Origin: Megachile rotundata
Taxonomy: Eukaryota; Arthropoda; Insecta; Hymenoptera; Megachilidae
Direction of reading: 5' to 3'
Assembly: GCF_050947335.1 (NCBI RefSeq)
Contig: NW_027474095.1
Location: 1 to 64,000 of the forward strand
DNA length: 64,000 nucleotides
Shown here: positions 1-16,254 of the stretch, in pieces
Numbering within the stretch: the stretch's first letter is position 1
Layout of the letters: every line of letters begins with the position of its first letter
Translations under genes and position numbers: made by a program
Notes under the pieces: model-generated
Told to the model about the DNA's origin: nothing
Database searches by the model: none
What the model saw: only the letters and a program-made list of their open reading frames with translations

Positions 1-3000
1 ACTCACATTATTAGCCATATTGTGCTTATATTATCGATAGAAGGACAATTACTATAGTTGTTACTCCAATTATTATCATCCAACACACATTATTAGCCAT
101 ATTAATGCTTATATTATCGAAAGAACGACAATTACTATACTTGTTACTCTTATTATTATCAATCTAACTCATATTATTGGCCATATTATGTGGATATGAT
201 CGAGAGGACGACAATTACTATACTCATTACTCTTATTATTGTCAATCTAACTCATATTATTAACCATATTATGCAGATATGATCGATTGAACGACAATTA
301 CTATACTTGCTACGCTTATTATTATCAATCTAAACCCATATTATTAGCCATATTACGCTTATATGATCGATAGAAGACAATTACTATTCTTGTTACTCTT
401 ATTATTATCAATCTAACTCATATTATTAGCCATATTATGCTTATATGGTCGATAGAAAGGCAATTACTATACTTGTTACTCTTATTATTATCAATCTAAC
501 TCATATTATTAGCCATATTATGCTTATATGATCGATAGAACGACAATTTACTCTACTTATTACTCTTATTATTACCAATCTAACTCATATTATTAGCCAT
601 ATTATGCTTATATGCTCGATAGAACGACAATTACAATACTTGTTACGCTTATTGTTATCAATCTAACTCATATTATTAAGCCATATTATGCTTATATTAT
701 CGATAGAACGACAATTACTATACTTGTTACTCTTATTATTATCATCTAACACATATTATTAGCCATATTATGCTTATATGATCGATAGAACGACAATTAC
801 TATACTTGTTACGCTTATTGTTATCATCTAACTCATATTATTAGCCATATTATGCTTATATTATCGATAGAACGACAATTACTATACTTGTTACTCTTAT
901 TATTATAAATCTAACACATATTATTAGCCATATTATGCAGATATGATCGATAGAACGACAATTACAATACTTATTACTCTTATTATTATCAATCTAACTC
1001 ATATTATGGCCATATTATGTGGATATGATCGATAGGACGATAATTACTATACTTATTACTCTTACTATTATCAATCTAACACATATTATAGACAGATTAT
1101 GCTTATATGATCGATAGAACGACAATTACTATACTTATACTCTTATTATTATCAATCTAACTCATATTATTAGCCATATTATGCTTATATTATCGATGGA
1201 ACGACAATTACTATACTTATTACTCTTATTATTATCAATCTAACTCATATTATTAGCCATATTATGCTTATATGATCGATGGAAAGGCAATTACTATACT
1301 TGTTACTCTTATTATTATCAATCTAACTCATATTATTAGCCATATTATGCTCATATGATCGATAGAACGACAATTACTATACTTATTACTCTTATTATTA
1401 TCAATCTAACTCATATTATTAGCCATATTATGCTTATATGATCGATAGAAAGACAATTACTATACTTGTTACTCTTATTATTATCAATCTAACTCATATT
1501 ATTGGCCATATTATGTGGATATGATCGATAGGACGACAATTACTATACTTATTACTCTTATTATTATCAATCTAACTCATATTATTGGCCATATAATGTG
1601 GATATGATGGATAGGACGACAATTACTATACGTATTACTCTTACTATTATTAATCTAACTCATATTATTAGCCACATTATGCTTATATGATCGATTGAAC
1701 GACAATTACTATACTTATTACTCTTACTATTATCAATCTAACACATATTATTAGCCATATTATGCTTATATGGTCGATAGAACGACAATTACTATACTTG
1801 TTACTCTTATTATTATAAATCTAACACATATTATTAGCCATATTATGCTTATACGGTCGATTGAACGACAATTACTATACTTGTTACTCTTATTATTATC
1901 AATCTAACTCATATTATTGGCCATATTATGTGGATATGATCGATAGGACGACAACTACTATACTTATTACTCTTATTATTATCAATCTAACTCATATTAT
2001 TGGCCATATTATGTGGATATGATCGATAGGACGACAATTACTATACTTATTACTCTTATTATTATCAATCTAACTCATATTATTTCCATATTATGCAGAT
2101 ATGATCGATAGAACGACAATTACAATACTTATTACTCTTATTATTATCAATCTAACTCATATTATTGGCCATATTATGTGGATATGATGGATAGGACGAC
2201 AATTACTATACGTATTGCTCTTACTATTATTAATCTAACTCATATATTAGCCAAGTTATGCTTATATGATCGATTGAACGACAATTACTATACTTATTAC
2301 TCCTTACTATTATCAATCAAACACATATTTATTAGCCATATTATGCTTATATGATCGATAGAACGACAATCTACTATACTATTACTCTTATTATTATCAA
2401 TCTAACTCACATTATTAGCCATATTATGCTTTATATTATCGATAGAAGGACAATTACTATAGTTGTTACTCCAATTATTATCAATCCAACACATATTATT
2501 AGCCATATTATGCTTATATTATCGAAAGAACGACAATTATATACTTGTTACTCTTATTATATCAATCTAACTCATATTATTGGCCATATTATGTGGATAT
2601 GATCGAGAGTGACGACAATTACTATACTCATTACTCTTATTATTATCAATCTACTCATATTATTAACCATATTATGCAGATATGATCGATTGAACGACAA
2701 TTACTATACTTGCTACGCTTATTATTATCAATCTAAACCCATATTATTAGCCATATTATGCTTATATGATCGATAGAAAGACAATTACTATTTCTTGTTA
2801 CTCTTATTATTATCAATCTAACTCATATTATTAGCCATATTATGCTTATATGGTCGATAGAAAGGCAATTACTATACTTGTTACTCTTATTATTATCAAT
2901 CTAACTCATATTATTAGCCATATTATGCTTATATGAATCGATAGAACGACAATTACTATACTTATTACTCTTATTATTTACCAATCTAACTCATATTATT

Positions 3001-4580
3001 AGCCATATTATGCTTATATGCTCGATAGAACGACAATTACTATACTTGTTACGCTTATTGTTATCAATCTAACTCATATTATTAGCCATATTATGCTTAT
3101 ATTATCGATAGAACGACAATTACTATACTTGTTACTCTTATTATTATAAATCTAACACATATTATTAACCATATTATGCAGATATGATCGATAGAACGAC
3201 AATTACTATACTTATTACTAGTATTGTTATCCATCTAACTCATATTATCAGCCATATTATGCTTATATTATCGATAGAAACGACAATTACTATACTTGTT
3301 ACTCTTATTAATTATCAATCTAACTCATATTATTAGCCATATTACGCATATATGATCGATAGAACTACAACTACTATACTCATTACTCTTATATTATCAA
3401 TCTAACTCATATGATTAGCCATATTATGCAGATATGATCGATAGAACGACAATTACTATACTTATTACACTCACTATTATCAATCTAACTCATATTATTA
3501 GCCATATTATGCTTATATGATCGATAGAACGACAATTACTATACTTATTACACTCACTATTATCAATCTAACTCATATTAATTAGCCATATTATGCTTAT
3601 ATGACCGATAGAACGACAATTACTATACTTTTTACTCTTATTATTATCAAACTCACTCATATTATTAGCCATACTGTGCTTATATGATCGATAGAACGAC
3701 AATTACTATGCTCACTACTCTTATTATTATCAATCTAACTCATATTATTAGCCATATTACGCTTATATGATCGATAGAACTACAACTACTATACTCATTA
3801 CTCTTATTATTATCAATCTAACTCATATGATTAGCCATATTATGCAGATATGATCGATAGAACGACAATTACTATACTTATTACACCCACTATTATCAAT
3901 CTAACTCATATTATTAGCCATATTATGCTTATATGATCGATAGAACGACAATTACTATACTTATTACACTCACTATTATCAATCTAACTCCATATTATTG
4001 GCCATATTATGCAGATATGATCGATTGAACGACAATTACTATACTTGCTACGCTTATTATTATCAATCTAACCCATATTATTAGCCATATTATGCTTATA
4101 GATCGATAGAAAGACAATTACTATTCTTGTTACTCTTATTATTATCAATCTAACTCATATTATTAGCCATATTATGCTTATATGATCGACAGAACGACAA
4201 TTACTATACTTATTACACTCACTATTATCAATCTAACTCATATTATTAGCCATACTATGCTTATATGATCGATAGAACCGACAACTACTATACGTATTAG
4301 TCTTATTATTATCAATCTAACTCATATTATTAGCCATATTATGCTTATACTATCGATAGAAGGACAATTACTATAGTTGTTACTCTTATTATTATCAATC
4401 TAACTCATATTATTTATCCATATTATGCTTATATGATCGATAGAAAGACAATTATTATACCTGTTACTCTTATTATTATCAAATCTAACTCATATTATTG
4501 GCCATATTATGTGGATATGAATCGATAGGACGACAATTACTATACTTATTACTCTTATATTATCAATCTAACTCATATTA
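1..4580. other. Patchy single-base indels, probably uncorrected sequencing error
   Basis: Compared with the copy at 8971-13545, this segment has many one-base insertions and deletions. Examples are tattaatgc for tattatgc near 101, ctaaaccc for ctaaccc near 331, tagaagac for tagaaagac near 366, attattaagcc near 674, cttatactc for cttattactc near 1135, gagagtgacg near 2605, and atgaatcgatagg near 4518. They concentrate in about 1-1150 and 2240-4580; about 1150-2240 and everything after 4.6 kb are nearly clean. Clustered single-base indels in or next to short homopolymers fit long-read error left by incomplete polishing. Natural decay is possible but less likely. Confidence 0.7.
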
Positions 4581-6262
4581 TTGGCCATATTATGTGGATA
4601 TGATCGATAGGACGACAATTACTATACTTATTACTCTTATTATTATTAATATAACTCATATTATTAGCCACATTATGCTTATATGATCGATTGAACGACA
4701 ATTACTATACTTATTACTCTTACTATTATCAATCTAACACATATTATTAGCCATATTATGCTTATATGATCGATAGAACGAAAATTACTATACTTATTAC
4801 ACTTATTATTATCAATCTAACTCATATTATTAAACATATTATGCAGATATGATCGGTAGAACGACAATCACTATGCCTATTACTCTTGCTATTATCAATC
4901 GAACTCATATTATTAGCCATATTATGCTTACATGATCGACTGAACGACAATTTCTATACTTGTTACGCTTATTATTATCAATCTAACTCATATTATTAGC
5001 CATATTATGCTTATATTATCGAAAGAAGGACAATTACTATAGTTGTTACTCTTATTATTATCAATCTAACTCATATTATTAGCCATATTATGCTTATATG
5101 ATCGATAGAAAGACAATTACTATACTTATTACACTCACTATTATCAATCTAACTCATATTATTAGCCATATTATGCTTATATGACCGATAGAACGACAAT
5201 TACTATACTTTTTACTCTTATTATTATCAAACTCACTCATATTATTAGCCATACTGTGCTTATATGATCGATAGAACGACAATTACTATGCTCACTACTC
5301 TTATTATTATCAATCTAACTCATATTATTAGCCATATTACGCTTATATGATCGATAGAACTACAACTACTATACTCATTACTCTTATTATTATCAATCTA
5401 ACTCATATGATTAGCCATATTATGCAGATATGATCGATAGAACGACAATTACTATACTTATTACACTCACTATTATCAATCTAACTCATATTATTATTAG
5501 CCATATTATGCTTATATGATCGATAGAACGACAATTACTATACTTTTTACTCTTATTATTATCAAACTCACTCATATTATTAGCCATACTATGCTTATAT
5601 GATCGATAGAACGACAATTACTATGCTCACTACTCTTATTATTATCAATCTAACTCATATTATTAGCCATATTACGCTTATATGATCGATAGAACTACAA
5701 CTACTATACTCATTACTCTTATTATTATCAATCTAACTCATATGATTAGCCATATTATGCAGATATGATCGACAGAACGACAATTACTATACTTATTACG
5801 CTCACTATTATCAATCTAACTCATATTATTAGCCATATTATGCTTATATGATCGGTGGAACGATAATTACTATACTTTTTACTCTTATTATTATCAATCT
5901 AACTCATATTATTAGCCATATTATGCTTATATGATCGCTTGAACTACAATTACTATACTCATTACTCTTATTATTATCAATCTAACTTATATTATCAGCC
6001 ATATTATGCTTATATGATCGATAGAACGACAATTACTATACTTATTACTCTTATTATTATCAATCTAACTCATATTATTAGCTATATTATGCTTATATGA
6101 TCGACAGAACGACAATTACTATACTTATTACACTCACTATTATCAATCTAACTCATATTATTAACCATATTATGCAGATATGATCGATAGAACGACAATT
6201 ACTATACTTATTACTCTTATTATTATCCATCTAACTCATATTATCAGCCATATTATGCTTAT
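1..6262 (+). repeat. Higher-order block A, copy 1 (matches 8971-15226)
   Basis: The variant-monomer order is the same as in 8971-15226, including rare landmarks such as tattattattagcc at about 5490 (14455 in the other copy), gatcggtggaacgataatt at 5854, and ttagctatatt at about 6079. In the indel-free part the offset is 8964 bp, exactly 108 monomers. At position 1 it is 8970 and at 1671 it is 8973, owing to small indels. The match ends near 6262, where this copy skips about four monomers present at 15226-15557 and then resumes briefly with the gatcgacag...ccacattatgcaaatatg pair. Confidence 0.88.
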
Positions 6263-6469
6263 ATGATCGACAGAACGACAATTACTATACTTATTACACT
6301 CACTGTTATCAATCTAACTCATATTATTAACCACATTATGCAAATATGATCGAAAGAACGACAATTACTATGCTCAATACTCTTATTATTATCAATCTAA
6401 CTCATATTATTAGCCATATTATGCTTATATGATCGATAGAACGACAATTACTATACTTATTACTCTTAT

Positions 6470-8310
6470 TATTATCCATCTAACTCATATTATCAGCCAT
6501 ATTATGCTTATATTATCGATAGAACGACAATTACTATACTTGTTACTCTTACTATTATCAATCTGACTCATATTATTAGCCATATTATGCTTATATGATC
6601 GATAGGACGACAATCACTATACTTACTACTCTTATTATTATCAATCTAACTCATATTATTGGCCATATTATGTGGATATGATGGATAGGACGACAATTAC
6701 TATACGTATTACTCTTACTATTATTAATCTAACTCATATTATTAGCCACATTATGCTTATATGATCGATTGAACGACAATTACTATACTTATTACTCTTA
6801 CTATTATCAATCTAACACATATTATTAGCCATATTATGCTTATATGGTCGATAGAACGACAATTACTATACTTGTTACTCTTATTATTATAAATCTAACA
6901 CATATTATTAGCCATATTATGCTTATACGGTCGATTGAACGACAATTACTATACTTGTTACTCTTATTATTATCAATCTAACTCATATTATTGGCCATAT
7001 TATGTGGATATGATCGATAGGACGACAACTACTATACTTATTACTCTTATTATTATCAATCTAACTCATATTATTGGCCATATTATGTGGATATGATCGA
7101 TAGGACGACAATTACTATACTTATTACTCTTATTATTATCAATCTAACTCATATTATTTCCATATTATGCAGATATGATCGATAGAACGACAATTACAAT
7201 ACTTATTACTCTTATTATTATCAATCTAACTCATATTATTGGCCATATTATGTGGATATGATGGATAGGACGACAATTACTATACGTATTGCTCTTACTA
7301 TTATTAATCTAACTCATATTATTAGCCAAGTTATGCTTATATGATCGATTGAACGAAAATTACTATACTTATTACTCTTACTATTATCAATCTAACACAT
7401 ATTATTAGCCATATTATGCTTATATGATCGATAGAACGACAATTACTATACCTATTACTCTTATTACTATCAATCTAACTCACATTATTAGCCATATTAT
7501 GCTTATATTATCGATAGAAGGACAATTACTATAGTTGTTACTCCAATTATTATCAATCCAACACATATTATTAGCCATATTATGCTTATATTATCGAAAG
7601 AACGACAATTACTATACTTGTTACTCTTATTATTATCAATCTAACTCATATTATTGGCCATATTATGTGGATATGATCGAGAGGACGACAATTACTATAC
7701 TCATTACTCTTATTATTATCAATCTAACTCATATTATTAACCATATTATGCAGATATGATCGATTGAACGACAATTACTATACTTGCTACGCTTATTATT
7801 ATCAATCTAACCCATATTATTAGCCATATTATGCTTATATGATCGATAGAAAGACAATTACTATTCTTGTTACTCTTATTATTATCAATCTAACTCATAT
7901 TATTAGCCATATTATGCTTATATGGTCGATAGAACGACAATTACTATACTTATTACTCTTATTATTACCAATCTAACTCATATTATTAGCCATATTATGC
8001 TTATATGCTCGATAGAACGACAATTACTATACTTGTTACGCTTATTGTTATCAATCTAACTCATATTATTAGCCATATTATGCTTATATTATCGATAGAA
8101 CGACAATTACTATACTTGTTACTCTTATTATTATAAATCTAACACATATTATTAGCCATATTATGCAGATATGATCGATAGAACGACAATTACAATACTT
8201 ATTACTCTTATTATTATCAATCTAACTCATATTATTGGCCATATTATGTGGATATGATCGATAGGACGATAATTACTATACTTATTACTCTTACTATTAT
8301 CAATCTAACT
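6470..8310 (+). repeat. Higher-order block B, copy 1 (matches 23156-24996)
   Basis: This 1.84-kb block (about 22 monomers) has the same variant order as 23156-24996 at an offset of 16686 bp (201 monomers plus 3 bp). Landmarks include the rare caatctgactc at about 6559, the gatcgattg and gatggatagg units, and the ttactccaattattatc unit at 7538. Few substitutions separate the copies; one is gatcgatagaaag near 7845, which is gatggatagaaag in the other copy. The block interrupts the block-A pattern on either side, which suggests a copy inserted by unequal exchange or conversion. Confidence 0.82.
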
Positions 8311-8970
8311 CATATTATTAGCCATATTATGCTTATATTATCGATGGAACGACAATTACTATACTTATTACTCTTATTATTATCAATCTAACTCATATTA
8401 TTAGCCATATTATGCTTATATGATCGATGGAAAGGCAATTACTATACTTGTTACTCTTATTATTATCAATCTAACTCATATTATTAGCCATATTATGCTC
8501 ATATGATCGATAGAACGACAATTACTATGCCTATTACTTTTGCTATTATCAATCGAACTCATATTATTAGCCATATTATGCTTATATGATCGACTGAACG
8601 ACAATTACTATACTTGTTACTCTTATTATTATCAATCTAACTCATATTATTGGCCATATTATGTGGATATGATCGATAGGACGACAATTACTATACTTAT
8701 TACTCTTATTATTATCAATCTAACTCATATTATTGGCCATATTATGTGGATATGATGGTAGGACGACAATTACTATACGTATTGCTCTTACTATTATTAA
8801 TCTAACTCATATTATTAGCCACATTATGCTTATATGATCGATTGAACGACAATTACTATACTTATTACTCTTACTATTATCAATCTAACACATATTATTA
8901 GCCATATTATGCTTATATGATCGATAGAACGACAATTACTATACCTATTACTCTTAGTATTATCAATCTA

Positions 8971-11900
8971 ACTCACATTATTAGCCATATTGTGCTTATA
9001 TTATCGATAGAAGGACAATTACTATAGTTGTTACTCCAATTATTATCAATCCAACACATATTATTAGCCATATTATGCTTATATTATCGAAAGAACGACA
9101 ATTACTATACTTGTTACTCTTATTATTATCAATCTAACTCATATTATTGGCCATATTATGTGGATATGATCGAGAGGACGACAATTACTATACTCATTAC
9201 TCTTATTATTGTCAATCTAACTCATATTATTAACCATATTATGCAGATATGATCGATTGAACGACAATTACTATACTTGCTACGCTTATTATTATCAATC
9301 TAACCCATATTATTAGCCATATTACGCTTATATGATCGATAGAAAGACAATTACTATTCTTGTTACTCTTATTATTATCAATCTAACTCATATTATTAGC
9401 CATATTATGCTTATATGGTCGATAGAAAGGCAATTACTATACTTGTTACTCTTATTATTATCAATCTAACTCATATTATTAGCCATATTATGCTTATATG
9501 ATCGATAGAACGACAATTACTCTACTTATTACTCTTATTATTACCAATCTAACTCATATTATTAGCCATATTATGCTTATATGCTCGATAGAACGACAAT
9601 TACAATACTTGTTACGCTTATTGTTATCAATCTAACTCATATTATTAGCCATATTATGCTTATATTATCGATAGAACGACAATTACTATACTTGTTACTC
9701 TTATTATTATCAATCTAACACATATTATTAGCCATATTATGCTTATATGATCGATAGAACGACAATTACTATACTTGTTACGCTTATTGTTATCAATCTA
9801 ACTCATATTATTAGCCATATTATGCTTATATTATCGATAGAACGACAATTACTATACTTGTTACTCTTATTATTATAAATCTAACACATATTATTAGCCA
9901 TATTATGCAGATATGATCGATAGAACGACAATTACAATACTTATTACTCTTATTATTATCAATCTAACTCATATTATTGGCCATATTATGTGGATATGAT
10001 CGATAGGACGATAATTACTATACTTATTACTCTTACTATTATCAATCTAACACATATTATTAGACAGATTATGCTTTTATGATCGATAGAACGACAATTA
10101 CTATACTTATTACTCTTATTATTATCAATCTAACTCATATTATTAGCCATATTATGCTTATATTATCGATGGAACGACAATTACTATACTTATTACTCTT
10201 ATTATTATCAATCTAACTCATATTATTAGCCATATTATGCTTATATGATCGATGGAAAGGCAATTACTATACTTGTTACTCTTATTATTATCAATCTAAC
10301 TCATATTATTAGCCATATTATGCTCATATGATCGATAGAACGACAATTACTATACTTATTACTCTTATTATTATCAATCTAACTCATATTATTAGCCATA
10401 TTATGCTTATATGATCGATAGAAAGACAATTACTATACTTGTTACTCTTATTATTATCAATCTAACTCATATTATTGGCCATATTATGTGGATATGATCG
10501 ATAGGACGACAATTACTATACTTATTACTCTTATTATTATCAATCTAACTCATATTATTGGCCATATAATGTGGATATGATGGATAGGACGACAATTACT
10601 ATACGTATTACTCTTACTATTATTAATCTAACTCATATTATTAGCCACATTATGCTTATATGATCGATTGAACGACAATTACTATACTTATTACTCTTAC
10701 TATTATCAATCTAACACATATTATTAGCCATATTATGCTTATATGGTCGATAGAACGACAATTACTATACTTGTTACTCTTATTATTATAAATCTAACAC
10801 ATATTATTAGCCATATTATGCTTATACGGTCGATTGAACGACAATTACTATACTTGTTACTCTTATTATTATCAATCTAACTCATATTATTGGCCATATT
10901 ATGTGGATATGATCGATAGGACGACAACTACTATACTTATTACTCTTATTATTATCAATCTAACTCATATTATTGGCCATATTATGTGGATATGATCGAT
11001 AGGACGACAATTACTATACTTATTACTCTTATTATTATCAATCTAACTCATATTATTTCCATATTATGCAGATATGATCGATAGAACGACAATTACAATA
11101 CTTATTACTCTTATTATTATCAATCTAACTCATATTATTGGCCATATTATGTGGATATGATGGATAGGACGACAATTACTATACGTATTGCTCTTACTAT
11201 TATTAATCTAACTCATATTATTAGCCAAGTTATGCTTATATGATCGATTGAACGACAATTACTATACTTATTACTCTTACTATTATCAATCAAACACATA
11301 TTATTAGCCATATTATGCTTATATGATCGATAGAACGACAATTACTATACCTATTACTCTTATTATTATCAATCTAACTCACATTATTAGCCATATTATG
11401 CTTATATTATCGATAGAAGGACAATTACTATAGTTGTTACTCCAATTATTATCAATCCAACACATATTATTAGCCATATTATGCTTATATTATCGAAAGA
11501 ACGACAATTACTATACTTGTTACTCTTATTATTATCAATCTAACTCATATTATTGGCCATATTATGTGGATATGATCGAGAGGACGACAATTACTATACT
11601 CATTACTCTTATTATTATCAATCTAACTCATATTATTAACCATATTATGCAGATATGATCGATTGAACGACAATTACTATACTTGCTACGCTTATTATTA
11701 TCAATCTAACCCATATTATTAGCCATATTATGCTTATATGATCGATAGAAAGACAATTACTATTCTTGTTACTCTTATTATTATCAATCTAACTCATATT
11801 ATTAGCCATATTATGCTTATATGGTCGATAGAAAGGCAATTACTATACTTGTTACTCTTATTATTATCAATCTAACTCATATTATTAGCCATATTATGCT

Positions 11901-14900
11901 TATATGATCGATAGAACGACAATTACTATACTTATTACTCTTATTATTACCAATCTAACTCATATTATTAGCCATATTATGCTTATATGCTCGATAGAAC
12001 GACAATTACTATACTTGTTACGCTTATTGTTATCAATCTAACTCATATTATTAGCCATATTATGCTTATATTATCGATAGAACGACAATTACTATACTTG
12101 TTACTCTTATTATTATAAATCTAACACATATTATTAACCATATTATGCAGATATGATCGATAGAACGACAATTACTATACTTATTACTAGTATTGTTATC
12201 CATCTAACTCATATTATCAGCCATATTATGCTTATATTATCGATAGAACGACAATTACTATACTTGTTACTCTTATTATTATCAATCTAACTCATATTAT
12301 TAGCCATATTACGCATATATGGTCGATAGAACTACAACTACTATACTCATTACTCTTATTATTATCAATCTAACTCATATGATTAGCCATATTATGCAGA
12401 TATGATCGATAGAACGACAATTACTATACTTATTACACTCACTATTATCAATCTAACTCATATTATTAGCCATATTATGCTTATATGATCGATAGAACGA
12501 CAATTACTATACTTATTACACTCACTATTATCAATCTAACTCATATTATTAGCCATATTATGCTTATATGACCGATAGAACGACAATTACTATACTTTTT
12601 ACTCTTATTATTATCAAACTCACTCATATTATTAGCCATACTGTGCTTATATGATCGATAGAACGACAATTACTATGCTCACTACTCTTATTATTATCAA
12701 TCTAACTCATATTATTAGCCATATTACGCTTATATGATCGATAGAACTACAACTACTATACTCATTACTCTTATTATTATCAATCTAACTCATATGATTA
12801 GCCATATTATGCAGATATGATCGATAGAACGACAATTACTATACTTATTACACCCACTATTATCAATCTAACTCATATTATTAGCCATATTATGCTTATA
12901 TGATCGATAGAACGACAATTACTATACTTATTACACTCACTATTATCAATCTAACTCATATTATTGGCCATATTATGCAGATATGATCGATTGAACGACA
13001 ATTACTATACTTGCTACGCTTATTATTATCAATCTAACCCATATTATTAGCCATATTATGCTTATATGATCGATAGAAAGACAATTACTATTCTTGTTAC
13101 TCTTATTATTATCAATCTAACTCATATTATTAGCCATATTATGCTTATATGATCGACAGAACGACAATTACTATACTTATTACACTCACTATTATCAATC
13201 TAACTCATATTATTAGCCATACTATGCTTATATGATCGATAGAACGACAACTACTATACGTATTAGTCTTATTATTATCAATCTAACTCATATTATTAGC
13301 CATATTATGCTTATACTATCGATAGAAGGACAATTACTATAGTTGTTACTCTTATTATTATCAATCTAACTCATATTATTAGCCATATTATGCTTATATG
13401 ATCGATAGAAAGACAATTATTATACCTGTTACTCTTATTATTATCAATCTAACTCATATTATTGGCCATATTATGTGGATATGATCGATAGGACGACAAT
13501 TACTATACTTATTACTCTTATTATTATCAATCTAACTCATATTATTGGCCATATTATGTGGATATGATCGATAGGACGACAATTACTATACTTATTACTC
13601 TTATTATTATTAATATAACTCATATTATTAGCCACATTATGCTTATATGATCGATTGAACGACAATTACTATACTTATTACTCTTACTATTATCAATCTA
13701 ACACATATTATTAGCCATATTATGCTTATATGATCGATAGAACGACAATTACTATACTTATTACACTTATTATTATCAATCTAACTCATATTATTAAACA
13801 TATTATGCAGATATGATCGGTAGAACGACAATCACTATGCCTATTACTCTTGCTATTATCAATCGAACTCATATTATTAGCCATATTATGCTTACATGAT
13901 CGACTGAACGACAATTTCTATACTTGTTACGCTTATTATTATCAATCTAACTCATATTATTAGCCATATTATGCTTATATTATCGAAAGAAGGACAATTA
14001 CTATAGTTGTTACTCTTATTATTATCAATCTAACTCATATTATTAGCCATATTATGCTTATATTATCGATAGAAAGACAATTACTATACTTATTACACTC
14101 ACTATTATCAATCTAACTCATATTATTAGCCATATTATGCTTATATGACCGATAGAACGACAATTACTATACTTTTTACTCTTATTATTATCAAACTCAC
14201 TCATATTATTAGCCATACTGTGCTTATATGATCGATAGAACGACAATTACTATGCTCACTACTCTTATTATTATCAATCTAACTCATATTATTAGCCATA
14301 TTACGCTTATATGATCGATAGAACTACAACTACTATACCCATTACTCTTATTATTATCAATCTAACTCATATGATTAGCCATATTATGCAGATATGATCG
14401 ATAGAACGACAATTACTATACTTATTACACTCACTATTATCAATCTAACTCATATTATTATTAGCCATATTATGCTTATATGATCGATAGAACGACAATT
14501 ACTATACTTTTTACTCTTATTATTATCAAACTCACTCATATTATTAGCCATACTATGCTTATATGATCGATAGAACGACAATTACTATGCTCACTACTCT
14601 TATTATTATCAATCTAACTCATATTATTAGCCATATTACGCTTATATGATCGATAGAACTACAACTACTATACTCATTACTCTTATTATTATCAATCTAA
14701 CTCATATGATTAGCCATATTATGCAGATATGATCGACAGAACGACAATTACTATACTTATTACGCTCACTATTATCAATCTAACTCATATTATTAGCCAT
14801 ATTATGCTTATATGATCGGTGGAACGATAATTACTATACTTTTTACTCTTATTATTATCAATCTAACTCATATTATTAGCCATATTATGCTTATATGATC

Positions 14901-15226
14901 GCTTGAACTACAATTACTATACTCATTACTCTTATTATTATCAATCTAACTTATATTATCAGCCATATTATGCTTATATGATCGATAGAACGACAATTAC
15001 TATACTTATTACTCTTATTATTATCAATCTAACTCATATTATTAGCTATATTATGCTTATATGATCGACAGAACGACAATTACTATACTTATTACACTCA
15101 CTATTATCAATCTAACTCATATTATTAACCATATTATGCAGATATGATCGATAGAACGACAATTACTATACTTATTACTCTTATTATTATCCATCTAACT
15201 CATATTATCAGCCATATTATGCTTAT
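8971..15226 (+). repeat. Higher-order block A, copy 2 (matches 1-6262)
   Basis: This is the cleaner copy of the block seen at 1-6262, about 75 monomers long. It overlaps the 76-monomer tandem HOR unit that starts near 9945. A few substitutions relative to copy 1 are real variants rather than indels, for example atgcttttat at about 10071 and acgcatatatggtcg at about 12312. Confidence 0.88.
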
Positions 15227-16254
15227 ATGATCGGTAGAACGATAATTACTATACTTATTACTCTTATTATTATCAATCTAACTCATATTATTAGCCATAT
15301 TATGCTTATATGATCGATAGAACGACAATTACTATACTCATTACTCTTATTATTATCAATCTAACTCATATTATTAGCCATATTATGCTTATATGATCGA
15401 TAGAACGACAATTACTATGCTCACTACTCTTATTATTATCAATCTAACTCATATTATTAGCCATATTATGCTTATGTGATCGATAGAACGACAATTACTA
15501 TACTTATTGCTCTTATTATTATCAATCTAACTCATATTATTAGCCATATTATGCTTATATGATCGACAGAACGACAATTACTATACTTATTACACTCACT
15601 GTTATCAATCTAACTCATATTATTAACCACATTATGCAAATATGATCGAAAGAACGACAATTACTATGCTCAATACTCTTATTATTATCAATCTAACTCA
15701 TATTATTAGCCATATTATGCTTATATGATCGATAGAACGACAATTACTATGCTCACTACTCTTATTATTATCAATCTAACTCATATTATTAGCCATATTA
15801 TGCTTATATGATCGATAGAACGACAATTACTATACTCATTACTCTTATTATTATCAATCTAACTCATATTATTAGCCATATTATGCTTACATGATCGACA
15901 GAACAACAATTACTATACTTATTACACTCACTATTATCAATCTAACTCATATTATTAGCCATACTATGCTTATATGATCGATAGAACGACAACTACTATA
16001 CGTATTAGTCTTACTATTATCAATCTAACTCATATTATTAGCCATATTATGCTTATGTTATCGATTGAAGGACAATTACTATAGTTGTTACTCTTATTAT
16101 TATCAATCTAACTCATATTATTAGCCATATTATGCTTATATGATCGATAGAAAGACAATTACTATACCTGTTACTCTTATTATTATCAATCTAACTCATA
16201 TTATTGGCCATATTATGTGGATATGATCGATAGGACGACAATTACTATACTTAT
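9945..16254 (+). repeat. About 76-monomer higher-order repeat unit (6.3 kb), first copy
   Basis: The monomer order from about 9945 to 16310 is repeated from about 16255 onward, so two units sit directly in tandem. The offset at the start is 6310 bp (76 monomers plus 2 bp): the cgataggacgataattac unit with the rare ttagacagatt landmark is at 10001-10070 and again near 16311-16380. The unit contains two ttactccaattattatc-type monomers' worth of landmark region (one at 11437), a cluster of cactcactattatc monomers, and a final run with gatcgacagaacaac. Confidence 0.85.
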
